Source: Ignavibacteriota bacterium
GTDB lineage: Bacteria; Bacteroidota; Ignavibacteria; UBA10030; UBA6906
NCBI GenBank assembly: GCA_016707525.1
Contig: JADJHP010000001.1
Span: forward strand, 682,001-746,000
Length of the DNA: 64,000 nucleotides
Reading direction: 5' to 3'
A model generated the notes under the pieces. The model worked only from the letters and a program-made list of their open reading frames with translations. It was not told the origin of the DNA and did not search any database. The position numbers and the translations under genes were made by a program. This document shows, one piece after another, positions 34,189-43,156 of the stretch (positions are counted from its first letter, which is position 1; each line of letters opens with the position of its first letter).

Positions 34189-36104
34189 CTATCCGACGGT
34201 GAGTGAGGATGAGGGATGAAGGACCGAGCGGACGACCGCTGCGATCCCGGGGCCATCCAACCCGAGTTCATCAGCAAGTTCCGCAGGAGATCCGTGGTCT
34301 ACGAAACGGTCAGGGATGCCGTGCATCGTAAGGCGGGTACCCGCATGACCGGCTGCTGCGACGAATTCGCTGACCGCGCCGCCAAATCCGCCCAGGACAG
34401 AGTTGTTCTCGACCGTGACGATGGCCTTGAACCGCGAGAGAATGTCGTCCAGCAACGCCCCGTCCAGCGGCTTCACAAAGCGCATGTTCACGACCTCGCA
34501 TTCGATGCCTTCATGCGCCAATGCCGTCGCCGCCTGCAACGACGGCGCAACCATGTCTCCGATCGCCAGGATCGCGACATCCTTCCCGGTCCGGAGGATC
34601 TCCCCTTTGCCGACCGGCAACAATGTGAAATCCGGCTTCAGGGGCACACCCAGACCGTTGCCGCGTGGATAGCGTATCGCCACCGGCCCGCCCGTATGCT
34701 TCACGGCGGTGTACAGCATGTCCCGCAATTCGCTCTCATCCTTCGGCGCCATGATCACCATGCCCGGAATGGGGCGCAAATAGCTCAGGTCGAACACGCC
34801 GTGATGCGTCGGGCCGTCGGCCCCGACCACCCCCGCTCGGTCAAGAGCGAAGATCACGTGCAGATGCTGCAACGCCACATCGTGGATGATCTGATCGAAC
34901 GCACGTTGGAGGAACGATGAGTAGATCGCAACGATCGGGATCGCACCCTGGGTGGCGAGTCCCGCAGCGAAGGTCACGCCGTGCTGCTCCGCGATCCCGA
35001 CATCATAGAAACGTTCGGGCATCTCACGCTGCAATTGGTCGAGGCCGGTCCCATCCGGCATCGCCGCGGTCATCGCAACAAGGTTCGGTGTCTGCCGGGC
35101 AAGGTCGACCACCGCGGTACCGAACACTTTGGTGTACGCCGGCGGCCCGCTGGCTTTCTTCGGCGACACGCCCGTCACCTTGTCGAACGGTGTCACACCG
35201 TGCAGCCGCTGTTCGTCCAGCTCGGCGGGACGATACCCCTTCCCCTTCTGCGTGATCGCATGGACGAGGATCGGTCCCGACAGGTCCTTCACCTCCTGAA
35301 AGATACGGACGAGCTGCGCCATGTTGTGGCCATTGATGGGTCCGAAGTATCGGAAACCCAGGGCCTCGAAGAGCATGCCCGGCGTGATGATGACCTTGAT
35401 GCCTTCTTCGAGCCGCGCCGTCACGCGGCGGATCCGGTCGCCCCACTGTCCAGCTTGCCCGTGAGATCGTACACATTCTTCTTGAAACGGTTGTAGCGCG
35501 GATCGGCGATCAGCTCGGTGAAATAGTTCGAGATCGCCCAGACGTTCGGGGCGATGGACATGTTGTTGTCGTTCAACACGACGATCATGTCCTTCTTCAT
35601 GAAGCCGGCATTGTTCATCCCTTCATACACCATGCCGCCGGTCATGGAGCCGTCGCCGACGATCGCCACAACTTTGTACTTCTTGCCGGACGTTTCCCGT
35701 GCGGCGACCATACCGACGGCGGCCGAGATGGCCGTACTGGCGTGGCCAGCACCGAAGGTGTCGTATTCGCTCTCCGAACGCTTGAGGAAGCCGCTCAGTC
35801 CGTTGTACTGGCGGATCGTATGGAGCCGGTCCTTGCGGCCGGTGAGGATCTTGTGCGGATAGGCCTGATGCCCGACATCCCACACCAATTTGTCGTACGG
35901 TGTGTTGAACACATAGTGCAGGGCAACGGACAACTCCACAGCGCCCAGACCGGCACCAAGGTGCCCCCCCGTCCTGGAGATGACCTCGATGAGGAATTCC
36001 CGCACATCGTTGCTGAGGCCTTTGAGTTCAGGGACCGTGAATCCGCGGAAATCCGCGGGCACGTTCACCCTGTCAAGGTACGGATATGATTGCTGACCGC
36101 TCAT
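34189..36104 (-). CDS. dxs: 1-deoxy-D-xylulose-5-phosphate synthase, broken by a 1-nt deletion
   Basis: Taken as one gene of about 637 residues. The first part (36104 to about 35445) has the thiamine-diphosphate motif VGDGSMTGG...NDNNMSI and GAGHASTAIS. The second part (to 34189) has GPINGHN, GVTFAAGLA, DRAGVVGADGPTHHG and the C-terminal transketolase domain. The frame breaks at a run of four Gs (35441-35444): after GKLDS the first frame stops in four codons, whereas one more base restores DRIRRVTARLEEGIK. Every conserved block is present, so the gene is probably whole in the cell. It makes the first intermediate of the MEP isoprenoid pathway. The ATG overlaps xseB by 4 bases. Confidence 0.9.
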
Positions 36105-36346
36105 TCCTGTTCTTCATCCATCAATGTGAGTTTCCCGTCGAGGTCCTTGTTCAGCTTCTTCAGGGTCGTTTCCGCGCGCGTAAGTTTCTCCGCGCAGACC
36201 CTGGAAAGCTGGATCCCTTCCTCGTACAGGCGCAGGGAGTCCTCCAATGGAACATCTCCCTGCTCCAGCTGGTTCACAATTTCCTCCAACCGGTGCAAAG
36301 ATTCTTCGAACGAACCCTTCCCGGCGGCGGGCTTCTTTCCGGCCAT
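36101..36346 (-). CDS. xseB: exodeoxyribonuclease VII small subunit
   Basis: An 81-residue helical-hairpin protein with the family pattern SFEESLHRLEEIVNQLE, GDVPLEDSLRLYEEGI and LTRAE. It binds the C-terminus of XseA, many copies per large subunit. It lies one base after xseA and overlaps dxs by 4 bases, the common xseA-xseB-dxs neighbourhood. Confidence 0.93.
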   Translation of the reverse strand: MAGKKPAAGKGSFEESLHRLEEIVNQLEQGDVPLEDSLRLYEEGIQLSRVCAEKLTRAETTLKKLNKDLDGKLTLMDEEQE

Positions 36347-36347
36347 C

Positions 36348-37538
36348 TTAGATATCCGTTATGGTAGAGCGGACAGTCCCATCCGCGAATTCGATCTCGA
36401 CCGCATCATCGACGGCGATACCCTTCCGTTTTCCCGTGATCCTCCCCTGTTTCCGGACGATCGCATATCCGCGTTTCAGGACGGACCGGGGATCCAACGC
36501 ATTCAGGCGCTCGGTCGTTCCGCGGGCTCGTGCGGCGGTGAGTTCAAACAGGTGGGAAAGGGACGTTGACATGGAGCGGGTCAGTTCATCCAGATGCTGG
36601 CTATGCCGGGCGAGCAGGTCCACAGGCCTGTTCAGAGCGTAACTCTTGAGCATCTGCTGGATGTGGCGCCTGTGGAGTGCGATCCGGTCCTCGATGGCAC
36701 TCGACATAGTATACCGAGAATTCTCCAGAAGTTCAATCAGTGCCCGCCGGTCGGGAACCGACATCTCCGCCGCCGCCGTGGGGGTCGGGGCGCGGAGATC
36801 CGCCACGAAATCCGCAATGGTGACATCCACCTCGTGCCCGACACCGCTCACGATGGGGATCCGGGATCCTGCGATCGCCCGGGCCACGATCTCCTCGTTG
36901 AAGGGCCAGAGATCCTCGAGCGACCCCCCGCCGCGGGCCAGGATGATAAGATCAAGTCCGCCGAGCCGGTTCAGATCAGCGATCGCCTCCGCTATGTCCT
37001 GCCCCGCCCCCGCACCTTGCACCCGGGTGGGCCGGAACACGAGCGATGCCACCGGATACCGCCTCCGGAACACATGCAGCATATCATGGAGGACCGCCCC
37101 CGTCGGCGAGGTGATCAGTCCGATCTGTTCGGGATATGGCGGAAGCGGACGCTTCCGCCCGGGATCGAACAGCCCTTCCTCCATCAGCTTCCGTTTCAGT
37201 TCCTCAAAAGCCTGCTGCAGGTCCCCGGCACCAAGGGTCCGCATCGACGTCACATCGACCTGATAGGTCCCACGAACCTCATACACCGTGATACGGCCCT
37301 GGACCACGACCTTCTGGCCGTCGGCCGGGCGGAACTTCAGCGTGGGGACGCGACTTCGCCACATCACGCCGGAAAGTTGGGCCGCTTCGTCTTTCAACGT
37401 GAAGTAGAGGTGCCCGGAAGAATGGAGTTTCACATTGGAGAGTTCGCCAACGATGGCCAGCGACGGGAACGTCCGCTCAAGGGACAACTTGATACGCTGT
37501 GTCAGCGCGCTGACGCTGAGTGGTGCCTGGTCCGCCAT
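36348..37538 (-). CDS. xseA: exodeoxyribonuclease VII large subunit
   Basis: A 396-residue protein. N-terminal OB fold (LERTFPSLAIVGELSN, GHLYFTLKDE), then the nuclease domain with ITSPTGAVLHD, ARGGGSLEDLWPFNEE and GVGHEVDVTIADFVAD-R-PTPTAAAE, and a coiled-coil C-terminus that carries XseB. It degrades single-stranded DNA to oligonucleotides. The start at 37538 has AGGGG just before it; the longer frame to 37568 has no site. First gene of the operon running to ribE, divergent from bshB1. Confidence 0.93.
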   Translation of the reverse strand: MADQAPLSVSALTQRIKLSLERTFPSLAIVGELSNVKLHSSGHLYFTLKDEAAQLSGVMWRSRVPTLKFRPADGQKVVVQGRITVYEVRGTYQVDVTSMRTLGAGDLQQAFEELKRKLMEEGLFDPGRKRPLPPYPEQIGLITSPTGAVLHDMLHVFRRRYPVASLVFRPTRVQGAGAGQDIAEAIADLNRLGGLDLIILARGGGSLEDLWPFNEEIVARAIAGSRIPIVSGVGHEVDVTIADFVADLRAPTPTAAAEMSVPDRRALIELLENSRYTMSSAIEDRIALHRRHIQQMLKSYALNRPVDLLARHSQHLDELTRSMSTSLSHLFELTAARARGTTERLNALDPRSVLKRGYAIVRKQGRITGKRKGIAVDDAVEIEFADGTVRSTITDI

Positions 37539-37612
37539 GAAGCCCCTGACGTGGATCGGTGTTGGCAAATGCGAGTGGGCGCAATATAGGAAAAATCAGA
37601 CGAAAGCACACA

Positions 37613-37641
37613 TTGAATCCGATCCCCGAAGGCCGTATATT
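37613..37641 (+). promoter_or_regulatory. promoter of bshB1, probably giving a leaderless mRNA
   Basis: TTGAAT (37613-37618), 17-base spacer, TATATT (37636-37641). The -10 ends only 6 bases before the ATG, so transcription should start at or within a base or two of the start codon. No ribosome binding site is visible. A TATATT on the minus strand (37583-37588) is a candidate -10 for xseA. Confidence 0.5.
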
Positions 37642-37647
37642 TATCGC

Positions 37648-38367
37648 ATGAATATTGACATTCTTGCCATAGGTGCCCACCCCGACGATGTCGAATTGTC
37701 GTGCGGTGGCACCCTCATCAAGGCGGTCCGGCAGGGCCGGCGGGTGGGCATTGTTGACGTTACCGAAGGCGAACTCGGAACGCGCGGCAGCCGTGAGATC
37801 CGTGCCATGGAAGCGGAGAACGCTGCGAAGGCTATCGGCGTGCACTACCGCACCAATCTCCGCATCCCCGATGGGAACATCGAAAAGACGCCGGAGAATG
37901 TTCTCCGGCTTGTGACGGTGATCCGGGAAGTGCGACCGCACGTCCTTCTCATCCCCCACTCCATCGACCGCCATCCCGACCATGAAAGCTCCCATGCGCT
38001 CTGCCGCAAGGCGTGGTTCGATGCGGGATTGCGCCGGGTCGAGACTTCGCTCGACGGCAACCCGCAGGAATCGTTCCGCCCGCGCGCGGTGTATCATTAC
38101 ATGCAGTGGCACGAGTTCCAGCCGTCGTTCATCGTGGACGTCAGCGACACCTATGAAGCTCGCGTCGAGGCGATGCGCGCGTACCGATCGCAATTCTACG
38201 ATCCCAACAGCGATGAACCCGGCACGGTGCTGAGTACACCGGCGTTCCTCGAAATGGTGCGTACGCGCCTCGAGTACTACGGCGACAAGATCGGCGTACA
38301 GTACGGCGAAGCGTTCTATTCACCCGCGCCGTTGGCCATCCCGGACATCTTCACACTGAATACCTGA
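37648..38367 (+). CDS. bshB1: bacillithiol biosynthesis deacetylase BshB1
   Basis: A 239-residue zinc LmbE/PIG-L-type deacetylase that removes acetyl from N-acetylglucosaminyl-malate in bacillithiol synthesis. It has GAHPDDVELSCGGTL (zinc H and DD), TEGELGTRG and PHSIDRHPDHESSH (third zinc His). The match to BshB1 rather than BshB2 is supported by length and by VTEGELGTRGS and YRSQFY. The start at 37648 is taken because a promoter ends right before it; upstream in-frame codons belong to the xseA antisense. DUF2231 follows after one base. Confidence 0.92.
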   Translation: MNIDILAIGAHPDDVELSCGGTLIKAVRQGRRVGIVDVTEGELGTRGSREIRAMEAENAAKAIGVHYRTNLRIPDGNIEKTPENVLRLVTVIREVRPHVLLIPHSIDRHPDHESSHALCRKAWFDAGLRRVETSLDGNPQESFRPRAVYHYMQWHEFQPSFIVDVSDTYEARVEAMRAYRSQFYDPNSDEPGTVLSTPAFLEMVRTRLEYYGDKIGVQYGEAFYSPAPLAIPDIFTLNT

Positions 38368-38368
38368 T

Positions 38369-38806
38369 ATGCCGTCCCTGCACCCCATGCTTGTCCACTT
38401 TCCGGTGGCGCTCCTCACGGTAGGATGGCTCGCGGACCTTTTCGCGTACGTTCGGGGGAGGAAACAAGGAAGCGTTGTAGGGTGGTGGAACGCGGTCGCG
38501 GGAACAGCAGGAGTGCTGGCATCGGCTGCCAGTGGCCTCATGGCAAAGAGTGCCGCGGGTGCGCTGCCGGTGATGCCGGCAGCGGCCCTGTCAGATCATG
38601 AACAACTCGCCTTCGCCTCGTCCGTGGCATTCCTCCTGCTCACCGGGTGGCGGTTCTCGTGCCGGCGCGAGCTCCCGCCGGGATCACCGCAACTCTTCCT
38701 TCTTCTCACCGGCGCGGCTCTCCTCCTGCTCTGGATCACGGCGCACATCGGTGGCACTCTCGTGCACGAATTCGGCGTCGGGGTCATCGCTGCTCCCCGA
38801 CCGTAA
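38369..38806 (+). CDS. DUF2231 membrane protein
   Basis: A 145-residue protein with four predicted transmembrane helices. It has the DUF2231 start LHPMLVHFPVALL and end TAHIGGTLVHEFGVGV; the conserved histidines in HPMLVHF and TAHIGG suggest metal or heme binding (inference). It starts one base after bshB1. Its last 123 bases overlap the end of ccmF on the other strand. Confidence 0.82.
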   Translation: MPSLHPMLVHFPVALLTVGWLADLFAYVRGRKQGSVVGWWNAVAGTAGVLASAASGLMAKSAAGALPVMPAAALSDHEQLAFASSVAFLLLTGWRFSCRRELPPGSPQLFLLLTGAALLLLWITAHIGGTLVHEFGVGVIAAPRP

Positions 38807-40510
38807 CGCCCCCGACCGGATCCCGCGCACCTTGACATCGCCGGCCCGCCGCACGATCGTGACCGCCACACCAACGAGCAGAATGATCAATCCGGCCCAC
38901 ACAAGATTGATGAGCGGCTTGACACTCGCCTCGGCGACCAGCATCTCACGTGACGCCCCTGACGCTGCCGCCCCGGACTCTTCCAGCCCGAGGGGCGCAA
39001 GGTAAAAGTCCCGGTCTTTCAGGTTCGCAATATCCGGGTTACGCATCACGTTCTGCATGTACTCGCTGTTGAACATGATCGGCGACAACGTGATCGCGTG
39101 CCCTTCCTTCTCGACCCGCACATCGAACCTGAATTTTCCGTCCTCGGTCGGCCGCTGTCCCATATACGTCAGGGTGTAGCCGAGTGCCTGCGTCGGTGTT
39201 CCCAGGGGAAGCGACACCGTCTCGGTCCCGCCGAACCGCGAGGACGACACGAACCCGAGGAACATGACCGCCATACCGATGTGGGCGACCGCCCCGCCGG
39301 CCATCTTCGGATTCCCCTTCACGATGGTCCAACCGGCCATCAGGTTCACCACGAGCGCGAACGAGGCGCCAAACACGAACAGTATGAGGAGCGGGTCTCG
39401 GGAACCGGCATACAGCATGACGGGCACCGACAGCAATGCGACTCCTGCCGGGATGAGAAGTGTGCGGAGCAGCGCCGACCGGTCCGAGCGTGTCCACCAG
39501 AGGAGCTGCCCGAGTCCCATCAGCAGTCCCAGGAGGATCCCGAGCGGGACGATCGTGGTGGCATAGTACGAGATATCGACGGCACTTTTCTTTCCATACA
39601 GCACCTCGGTGATGATCGGCGACGAGGTGCCGACGATCACGAACACGGCGATGAAGACGAGGGTCGAGGCTCCCAGGAACAGCGCGAATTCGCGCGAGTA
39701 GATGCTGTGTTTCGCCGGACGCCGCGGGATCTCCTTCCACCGTCGCACGAAGAGGACGATGGGCGCACCGATGGTGATGATCAGCATGCCGATCAGGAGC
39801 CAGTATGCTGCCATGCCGGGCTCCCCGAAGGAATGCACCGACGTGTCGCCGAGGACACCGCTCCGGGTCAGGAACGTCGAATACACGACCAGGATGAAGC
39901 AGAGCATGCCAAGTTTCAACAGAGCAGCCATTGCATAGGAATACGGCACAGCCATCGATGCAAATCCGCTGAAGAGGACCTGCGGGTGGATCACCATCCA
40001 GTAATTCTGCAGGAGGGGGTTCAGGCCCCGTCCATCGGCCGGAACGAATCCGGGTCCGACCTCGGCGAAGGATTCCCAGACGTACAGGAACGGGTTCTTC
40101 ACGAGCAGCATCACGAGCAGAATGAGTTCGATGCCCATGAACACACTCATCACCTGAGCTTCGTAGCCGACGCGCGAGGAATGGCGGAGGAGAAAGATGC
40201 CGATCACCGCAGTGAACAGCGCCCAGAGGAGGAAGCTGCCCTCCTGCCCTGCATAGAACGTCGAGATCAGGAGGGGTGTGGAGAGCGCGCGTGAGCTGTA
40301 GCTCCACACGTACGAGTACTGGAATTGATGGGTGAGGATGAGGTACAACAGAGTTGCGGCACTGGCGGCGACCATCACCACCGTGCCGTGGAAGAAGAGA
40401 CGTCCGAAGAGGAGTGACCGGTCCGTGGCTTTGAGGTGATGCCGGATGTAGCCGGCGACCGAGAGTAGGGCGAACACGAATGCGACCTTGACGAATATGC
40501 CGCCGAGCAT
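38684..40510 (-). CDS. ccmF: CcmF-type cytochrome c maturation protein lacking the WWD segment
   Basis: A 608-residue polytopic membrane protein. Family blocks are present: YAGQEGSFLLWALF, GRGLNPLLQNYWMVIHPQVLF, STFLTRSGVLGDTSVHSF, FGGTETVSL and YMQNVMRNPDI. But between SYAMAALL and KLGMLCFILVVY (about residue 198, base 39917), where other CcmF proteins have 75-80 residues with the tryptophan-rich WWD heme motif, nothing is present; the two flanks join in frame. CcmF normally attaches heme to apocytochrome. A polar C-terminal tail (about 50 residues) is extra and overlaps the DUF2231 gene. AGGAG precedes the ATG. Last gene of the ccm operon. Confidence 0.85.
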   Translation of the reverse strand: MLGGIFVKVAFVFALLSVAGYIRHHLKATDRSLLFGRLFFHGTVVMVAASAATLLYLILTHQFQYSYVWSYSSRALSTPLLISTFYAGQEGSFLLWALFTAVIGIFLLRHSSRVGYEAQVMSVFMGIELILLVMLLVKNPFLYVWESFAEVGPGFVPADGRGLNPLLQNYWMVIHPQVLFSGFASMAVPYSYAMAALLKLGMLCFILVVYSTFLTRSGVLGDTSVHSFGEPGMAAYWLLIGMLIITIGAPIVLFVRRWKEIPRRPAKHSIYSREFALFLGASTLVFIAVFVIVGTSSPIITEVLYGKKSAVDISYYATTIVPLGILLGLLMGLGQLLWWTRSDRSALLRTLLIPAGVALLSVPVMLYAGSRDPLLILFVFGASFALVVNLMAGWTIVKGNPKMAGGAVAHIGMAVMFLGFVSSSRFGGTETVSLPLGTPTQALGYTLTYMGQRPTEDGKFRFDVRVEKEGHAITLSPIMFNSEYMQNVMRNPDIANLKDRDFYLAPLGLEESGAAASGASREMLVAEASVKPLINLVWAGLIILLVGVAVTIVRRAGDVKVRGIRSGALRSGSSDDPDAEFVHESATDVRRDPEQEESRAGEKKEELR

Positions 40511-40591
40511 AGGGACTCCTGCTGATGGAAAGAACGGAACCGCTCACACCGGGAGGCCGTCTGACGACGGCCCTCCCCGCTCACTGCACTG

Positions 40592-40987
40592 TCACGATGC
40601 CTTGCCCGTGACCTCTGCCCCCGTGGCCTCGTACTTCGATGGGCACTTCGTGAGAACCTCCGAGGCGTGGAAGGAGCCGTCGCCGGTGAACTTCCCCTTT
40701 GCGACGACACTCGTTGCCATCTCGAAATTGTTCGGCGCCGCGCCGTCCAGCACCACCTTGCACTCGCGTCCGGCATCATCCACCAGATAGAACGTGAACT
40801 GGCTCGTGGAGGGATTGAACGCGGAGTCCTTCTCCCGGTTCCACGTGCCTTTCAACTGGACCTTCTTGTTCTTCGCCATGGCTCCGGCGATGTCGGTATA
40901 TTCCACGTTGCTGTCCATGAACGAATACGCCCCGAACCCGAGGAAGACCAGTACCACGATGGACCCGATGATCATTTTAGCATTCAT
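40592..40987 (-). CDS. ccmE: heme chaperone CcmE, CxxxY variant
   Basis: A 131-residue protein with an N-terminal membrane anchor (MIIGSIVVLVFLGFGAYSFM) and a periplasmic OB fold (VQLKGTW, FTFYLVDDAGRECKVVLDG, VVAKGKF). The heme-binding residue is normally His in HxxxY. Here the C-terminus reads LTKCPSKYE, so the motif is CxxxY. This variant is known from sulfate reducers and archaea and goes with loss of CcmH. It lies 81 bases before ccmF and 16 bases after ccmD. Confidence 0.9.
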   Translation of the reverse strand: MNAKMIIGSIVVLVFLGFGAYSFMDSNVEYTDIAGAMAKNKKVQLKGTWNREKDSAFNPSTSQFTFYLVDDAGRECKVVLDGAAPNNFEMATSVVAKGKFTGDGSFHASEVLTKCPSKYEATGAEVTGKAS

Positions 40988-41003
40988 ATGACGCTCCTCC
41001 CTT

Positions 41004-41147
41004 CTACCCGTTGTTCTCAGTGGTACGTTCCAGTTTTTTCAAGCGTCCATCGAGGCGCCAGAGATAGGCGAACAGGCCCAGCCAGATCCCGACCACGATG
41101 ATCATGACGATGTACAGCTGATGTTCGGCAAGGAACTCCACGGTCAT
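41004..41147 (-). CDS. ccmD: CcmD-like small membrane protein
   Basis: A 47-residue protein read directly from the sequence: MTVEFLAEHQLYIVMIIVVG, then IWLGLFAYLWRLDGRLKKLE and a short polar end. It has a single transmembrane helix with a positively charged cytosolic tail, the CcmD/CcdA-small pattern. Its ATG overlaps the stop of ccmC by 4 bases (ATGA) and it lies just before ccmE, the standard ccmC-D-E position. CcmD helps release holo-CcmE from CcmABC. Confidence 0.85.
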   Translation of the reverse strand: MTVEFLAEHQLYIVMIIVVGIWLGLFAYLWRLDGRLKKLERTTENNG

Positions 41148-41842
41148 CCTTTCGACTGATGATGATACTCAAGCAACGCGGCGCGCACGCGCAGCGTGAA
41201 CATCCAGATAAAGAGCAGCGTGAAGGCGAAGAGCGACGTGAAGAACACCATGCGCATGCCCGGCGACATCTTGAACTCGATCACCGGCCCCGCGCCATCG
41301 GGGTCGCCCGCCGCACCGGGATGCAGCCCCGTCATGATGCGCGGCATGATGAACACGAAGAATGGGACCGTCACGGCGGCGATGATCGAATAGACGGCGG
41401 AGAGCGTTGCGCGCTTTTCTTCCACCTCCACTGCCGAACGGAGCGCGAAGTAGGCGCCGTAGATCAGGAGCAGCACGAAGATCGATGTCTCACGGGGATC
41501 CCAGTTCCAGAACGAACCCCAGTTGAACTTCGCCCAGATCATTCCTGTCACCGTCGCCAGGATGCAGAACAGGAGCCCCAGTCCCGCTGCTGCCGAGGAC
41601 CGGAGGTCATCCCGGATATCGCGTTTCCGGAGATAGCGGATCCCGTAGAACATCCCGGTGAAGAACGCCATGACGCTCAGCCATGCCGTCGGGACATGGA
41701 AGAAGATGATGCGGGCCTTTTCTTCGAGGCCGGGGATGAAGGGGAACTCCAGCAGTGATGTCGGCGCCGGGACGATGGGGAGTGCAAAAGCGGCAACGAT
41801 CACCAGCGTGAGAAGGATACCGAGAAGAATCCGCCACACCAT
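41144..41842 (-). CDS. ccmC: heme exporter subunit CcmC
   Basis: A 232-residue protein with six transmembrane helices. The WWD domain WAKFNWGSFWNWDPRETS is intact, with heme-ligand His in IFFHVPTAWLS. It loads heme onto CcmE. It begins 2 bases after ccmB and overlaps ccmD by 4 bases. It is the only protein in this operon with a WWD motif, since CcmF lacks it. Confidence 0.93.
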   Translation of the reverse strand: MVWRILLGILLTLVIVAAFALPIVPAPTSLLEFPFIPGLEEKARIIFFHVPTAWLSVMAFFTGMFYGIRYLRKRDIRDDLRSSAAAGLGLLFCILATVTGMIWAKFNWGSFWNWDPRETSIFVLLLIYGAYFALRSAVEVEEKRATLSAVYSIIAAVTVPFFVFIMPRIMTGLHPGAAGDPDGAGPVIEFKMSPGMRMVFFTSLFAFTLLFIWMFTLRVRAALLEYHHQSKG

Positions 41843-41844
41843 AC

Positions 41845-42540
41845 TCAGTCTTTCCAGATGTACTCAAAGAGCATATACGACGCAGTCACCACGACGACAA
41901 TATACGAAATCAGGACCTGAAATTCACCCCCGACATCCGTCCATGCGGTCCCCTCGCAGGCCATCCGGGTGGTCCGGATCGCGGTCATCAGGACAGGTAA
42001 CAATATTGGGAACGATAAAACGGGGTAGAGGGTTCCCTTCGTGTTCGCCCGCGCAATGATCGCAGCGATGATCGTCGATGCCGCAGAGAGCCCGATGCTT
42101 CCCAGCGCGATCCCGGCCGCGAACACCCCGTAGGAGGTGACGACGAATCCGGAGATGAACACCGCGTACAGTGCCACGGTCAGAAGCGTCAGGCCGGCAC
42201 CGAGCAGCAGATTGAAGAGCAGCTTCCCGAAATAGACGGCACTCGGTGGCGCCTGCAACTGCAGCGTCATCGAGGTCCCACGCTCTTCCTCCATGACGAA
42301 CGTCCTCGACAGGCCGGACATCGCCGCGAAGAAGATCACCACCCAGAGCATCCCGGCAAGCACCTCGAGCGACGGGGCCTCACCGGCAAGCGAGAACATG
42401 ATCATCGAGAGGGTGGTGACGACGAACATTCCGAGCGCACTGATCGCGTACCGCGTGCGCAATTCCGAGCGCCAATCCTTGAGAAACACCGCAAGGGTGG
42501 ACCGTAGCCACCGGCCGGCAGAGCGTTCAACGGCGGGCAT
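41845..42540 (-). CDS. ccmB: heme exporter subunit CcmB (ABC permease)
   Basis: A 231-residue permease with six transmembrane segments and the family segments FVMEEERGTSMTLQLQAPP, FGKLLFNL and LPVLMTAIR. The start MPAVERSAGRW at 42540 has GGGAGGTGG before it; the longer frame upstream is the antisense-like shadow of ccmA. It overlaps ccmA by 14 bases. With CcmA it forms the ABC module that drives heme release from CcmCDE. Confidence 0.9.
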   Translation of the reverse strand: MPAVERSAGRWLRSTLAVFLKDWRSELRTRYAISALGMFVVTTLSMIMFSLAGEAPSLEVLAGMLWVVIFFAAMSGLSRTFVMEEERGTSMTLQLQAPPSAVYFGKLLFNLLLGAGLTLLTVALYAVFISGFVVTSYGVFAAGIALGSIGLSAASTIIAAIIARANTKGTLYPVLSFPILLPVLMTAIRTTRMACEGTAWTDVGGEFQVLISYIVVVVTASYMLFEYIWKD

Positions 42541-43156
42541 TGAGATCCACCTCCCTGTCCGGTGCCGCGAGATCCGTCCTGTCGTTGGTTGCCACCACCA
42601 GGATCCCCTCGCGCAATTGATCCTGCATGATCCCGCGTACGATCGCGATGCCATCGGCGTCCAGGTTCGACATGGGTTCATCCAGCACAAGCACCGGTGG
42701 CCGGTGTATCAGCGCCATGGCATATTTCAACCGCTGCTTCATCCCGGAGGAAAATCCGCGGACAGGGTCCGTGCGCTTCGGGTCGAGAGCGACCTGTTCC
42801 AACAGCTGCGATGCGCGTCCATCATCCGGCCGGGCTCCCCGGAGGGTCATGCTCATGTGGAGGTTCTCCATTGCCGAGAACTCCTCATACACCTGGAGAT
42901 ACGGTGCGACCAGACCGAGGCGGCCCAGCACCGCGAAATGATCGCCGGCATCATCCGCGTGCACGGTGACCCTGCCCGATGTGGGCGTCAGTACGCCGCA
43001 GAGGATCTTGATGAGCGTCGATTTCCCTGCCCCGTTCCGGCCGGCGATCATCAGGGAGTGGCGCGCGTGCACATCGAACGACACGTCCCGGAATATCAGC
43101 TTCCTGTTGAACGAGTGCCGGATATTCTCACCGCTGATGTGTAGCGCCACGCTCAC
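42527..43156 (-). CDS. ccmA: heme exporter ATP-binding protein CcmA
   Basis: A 209-residue ABC ATPase: Walker A AGRNGAGKSTLIKIL, signature FSSGMKQRLKYAMALIH, Walker B PVLVLDEPMSNLD, and switch His position replaced (VVATNDRTD). It precedes ccmB with a 14-base overlap and starts within the last 4 bases of the metalloprotease-like gene. Confidence 0.9.
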   Translation of the reverse strand: MSVALHISGENIRHSFNRKLIFRDVSFDVHARHSLMIAGRNGAGKSTLIKILCGVLTPTSGRVTVHADDAGDHFAVLGRLGLVAPYLQVYEEFSAMENLHMSMTLRGARPDDGRASQLLEQVALDPKRTDPVRGFSSGMKQRLKYAMALIHRPPVLVLDEPMSNLDADGIAIVRGIMQDQLREGILVVATNDRTDLAAPDREVDLNARR

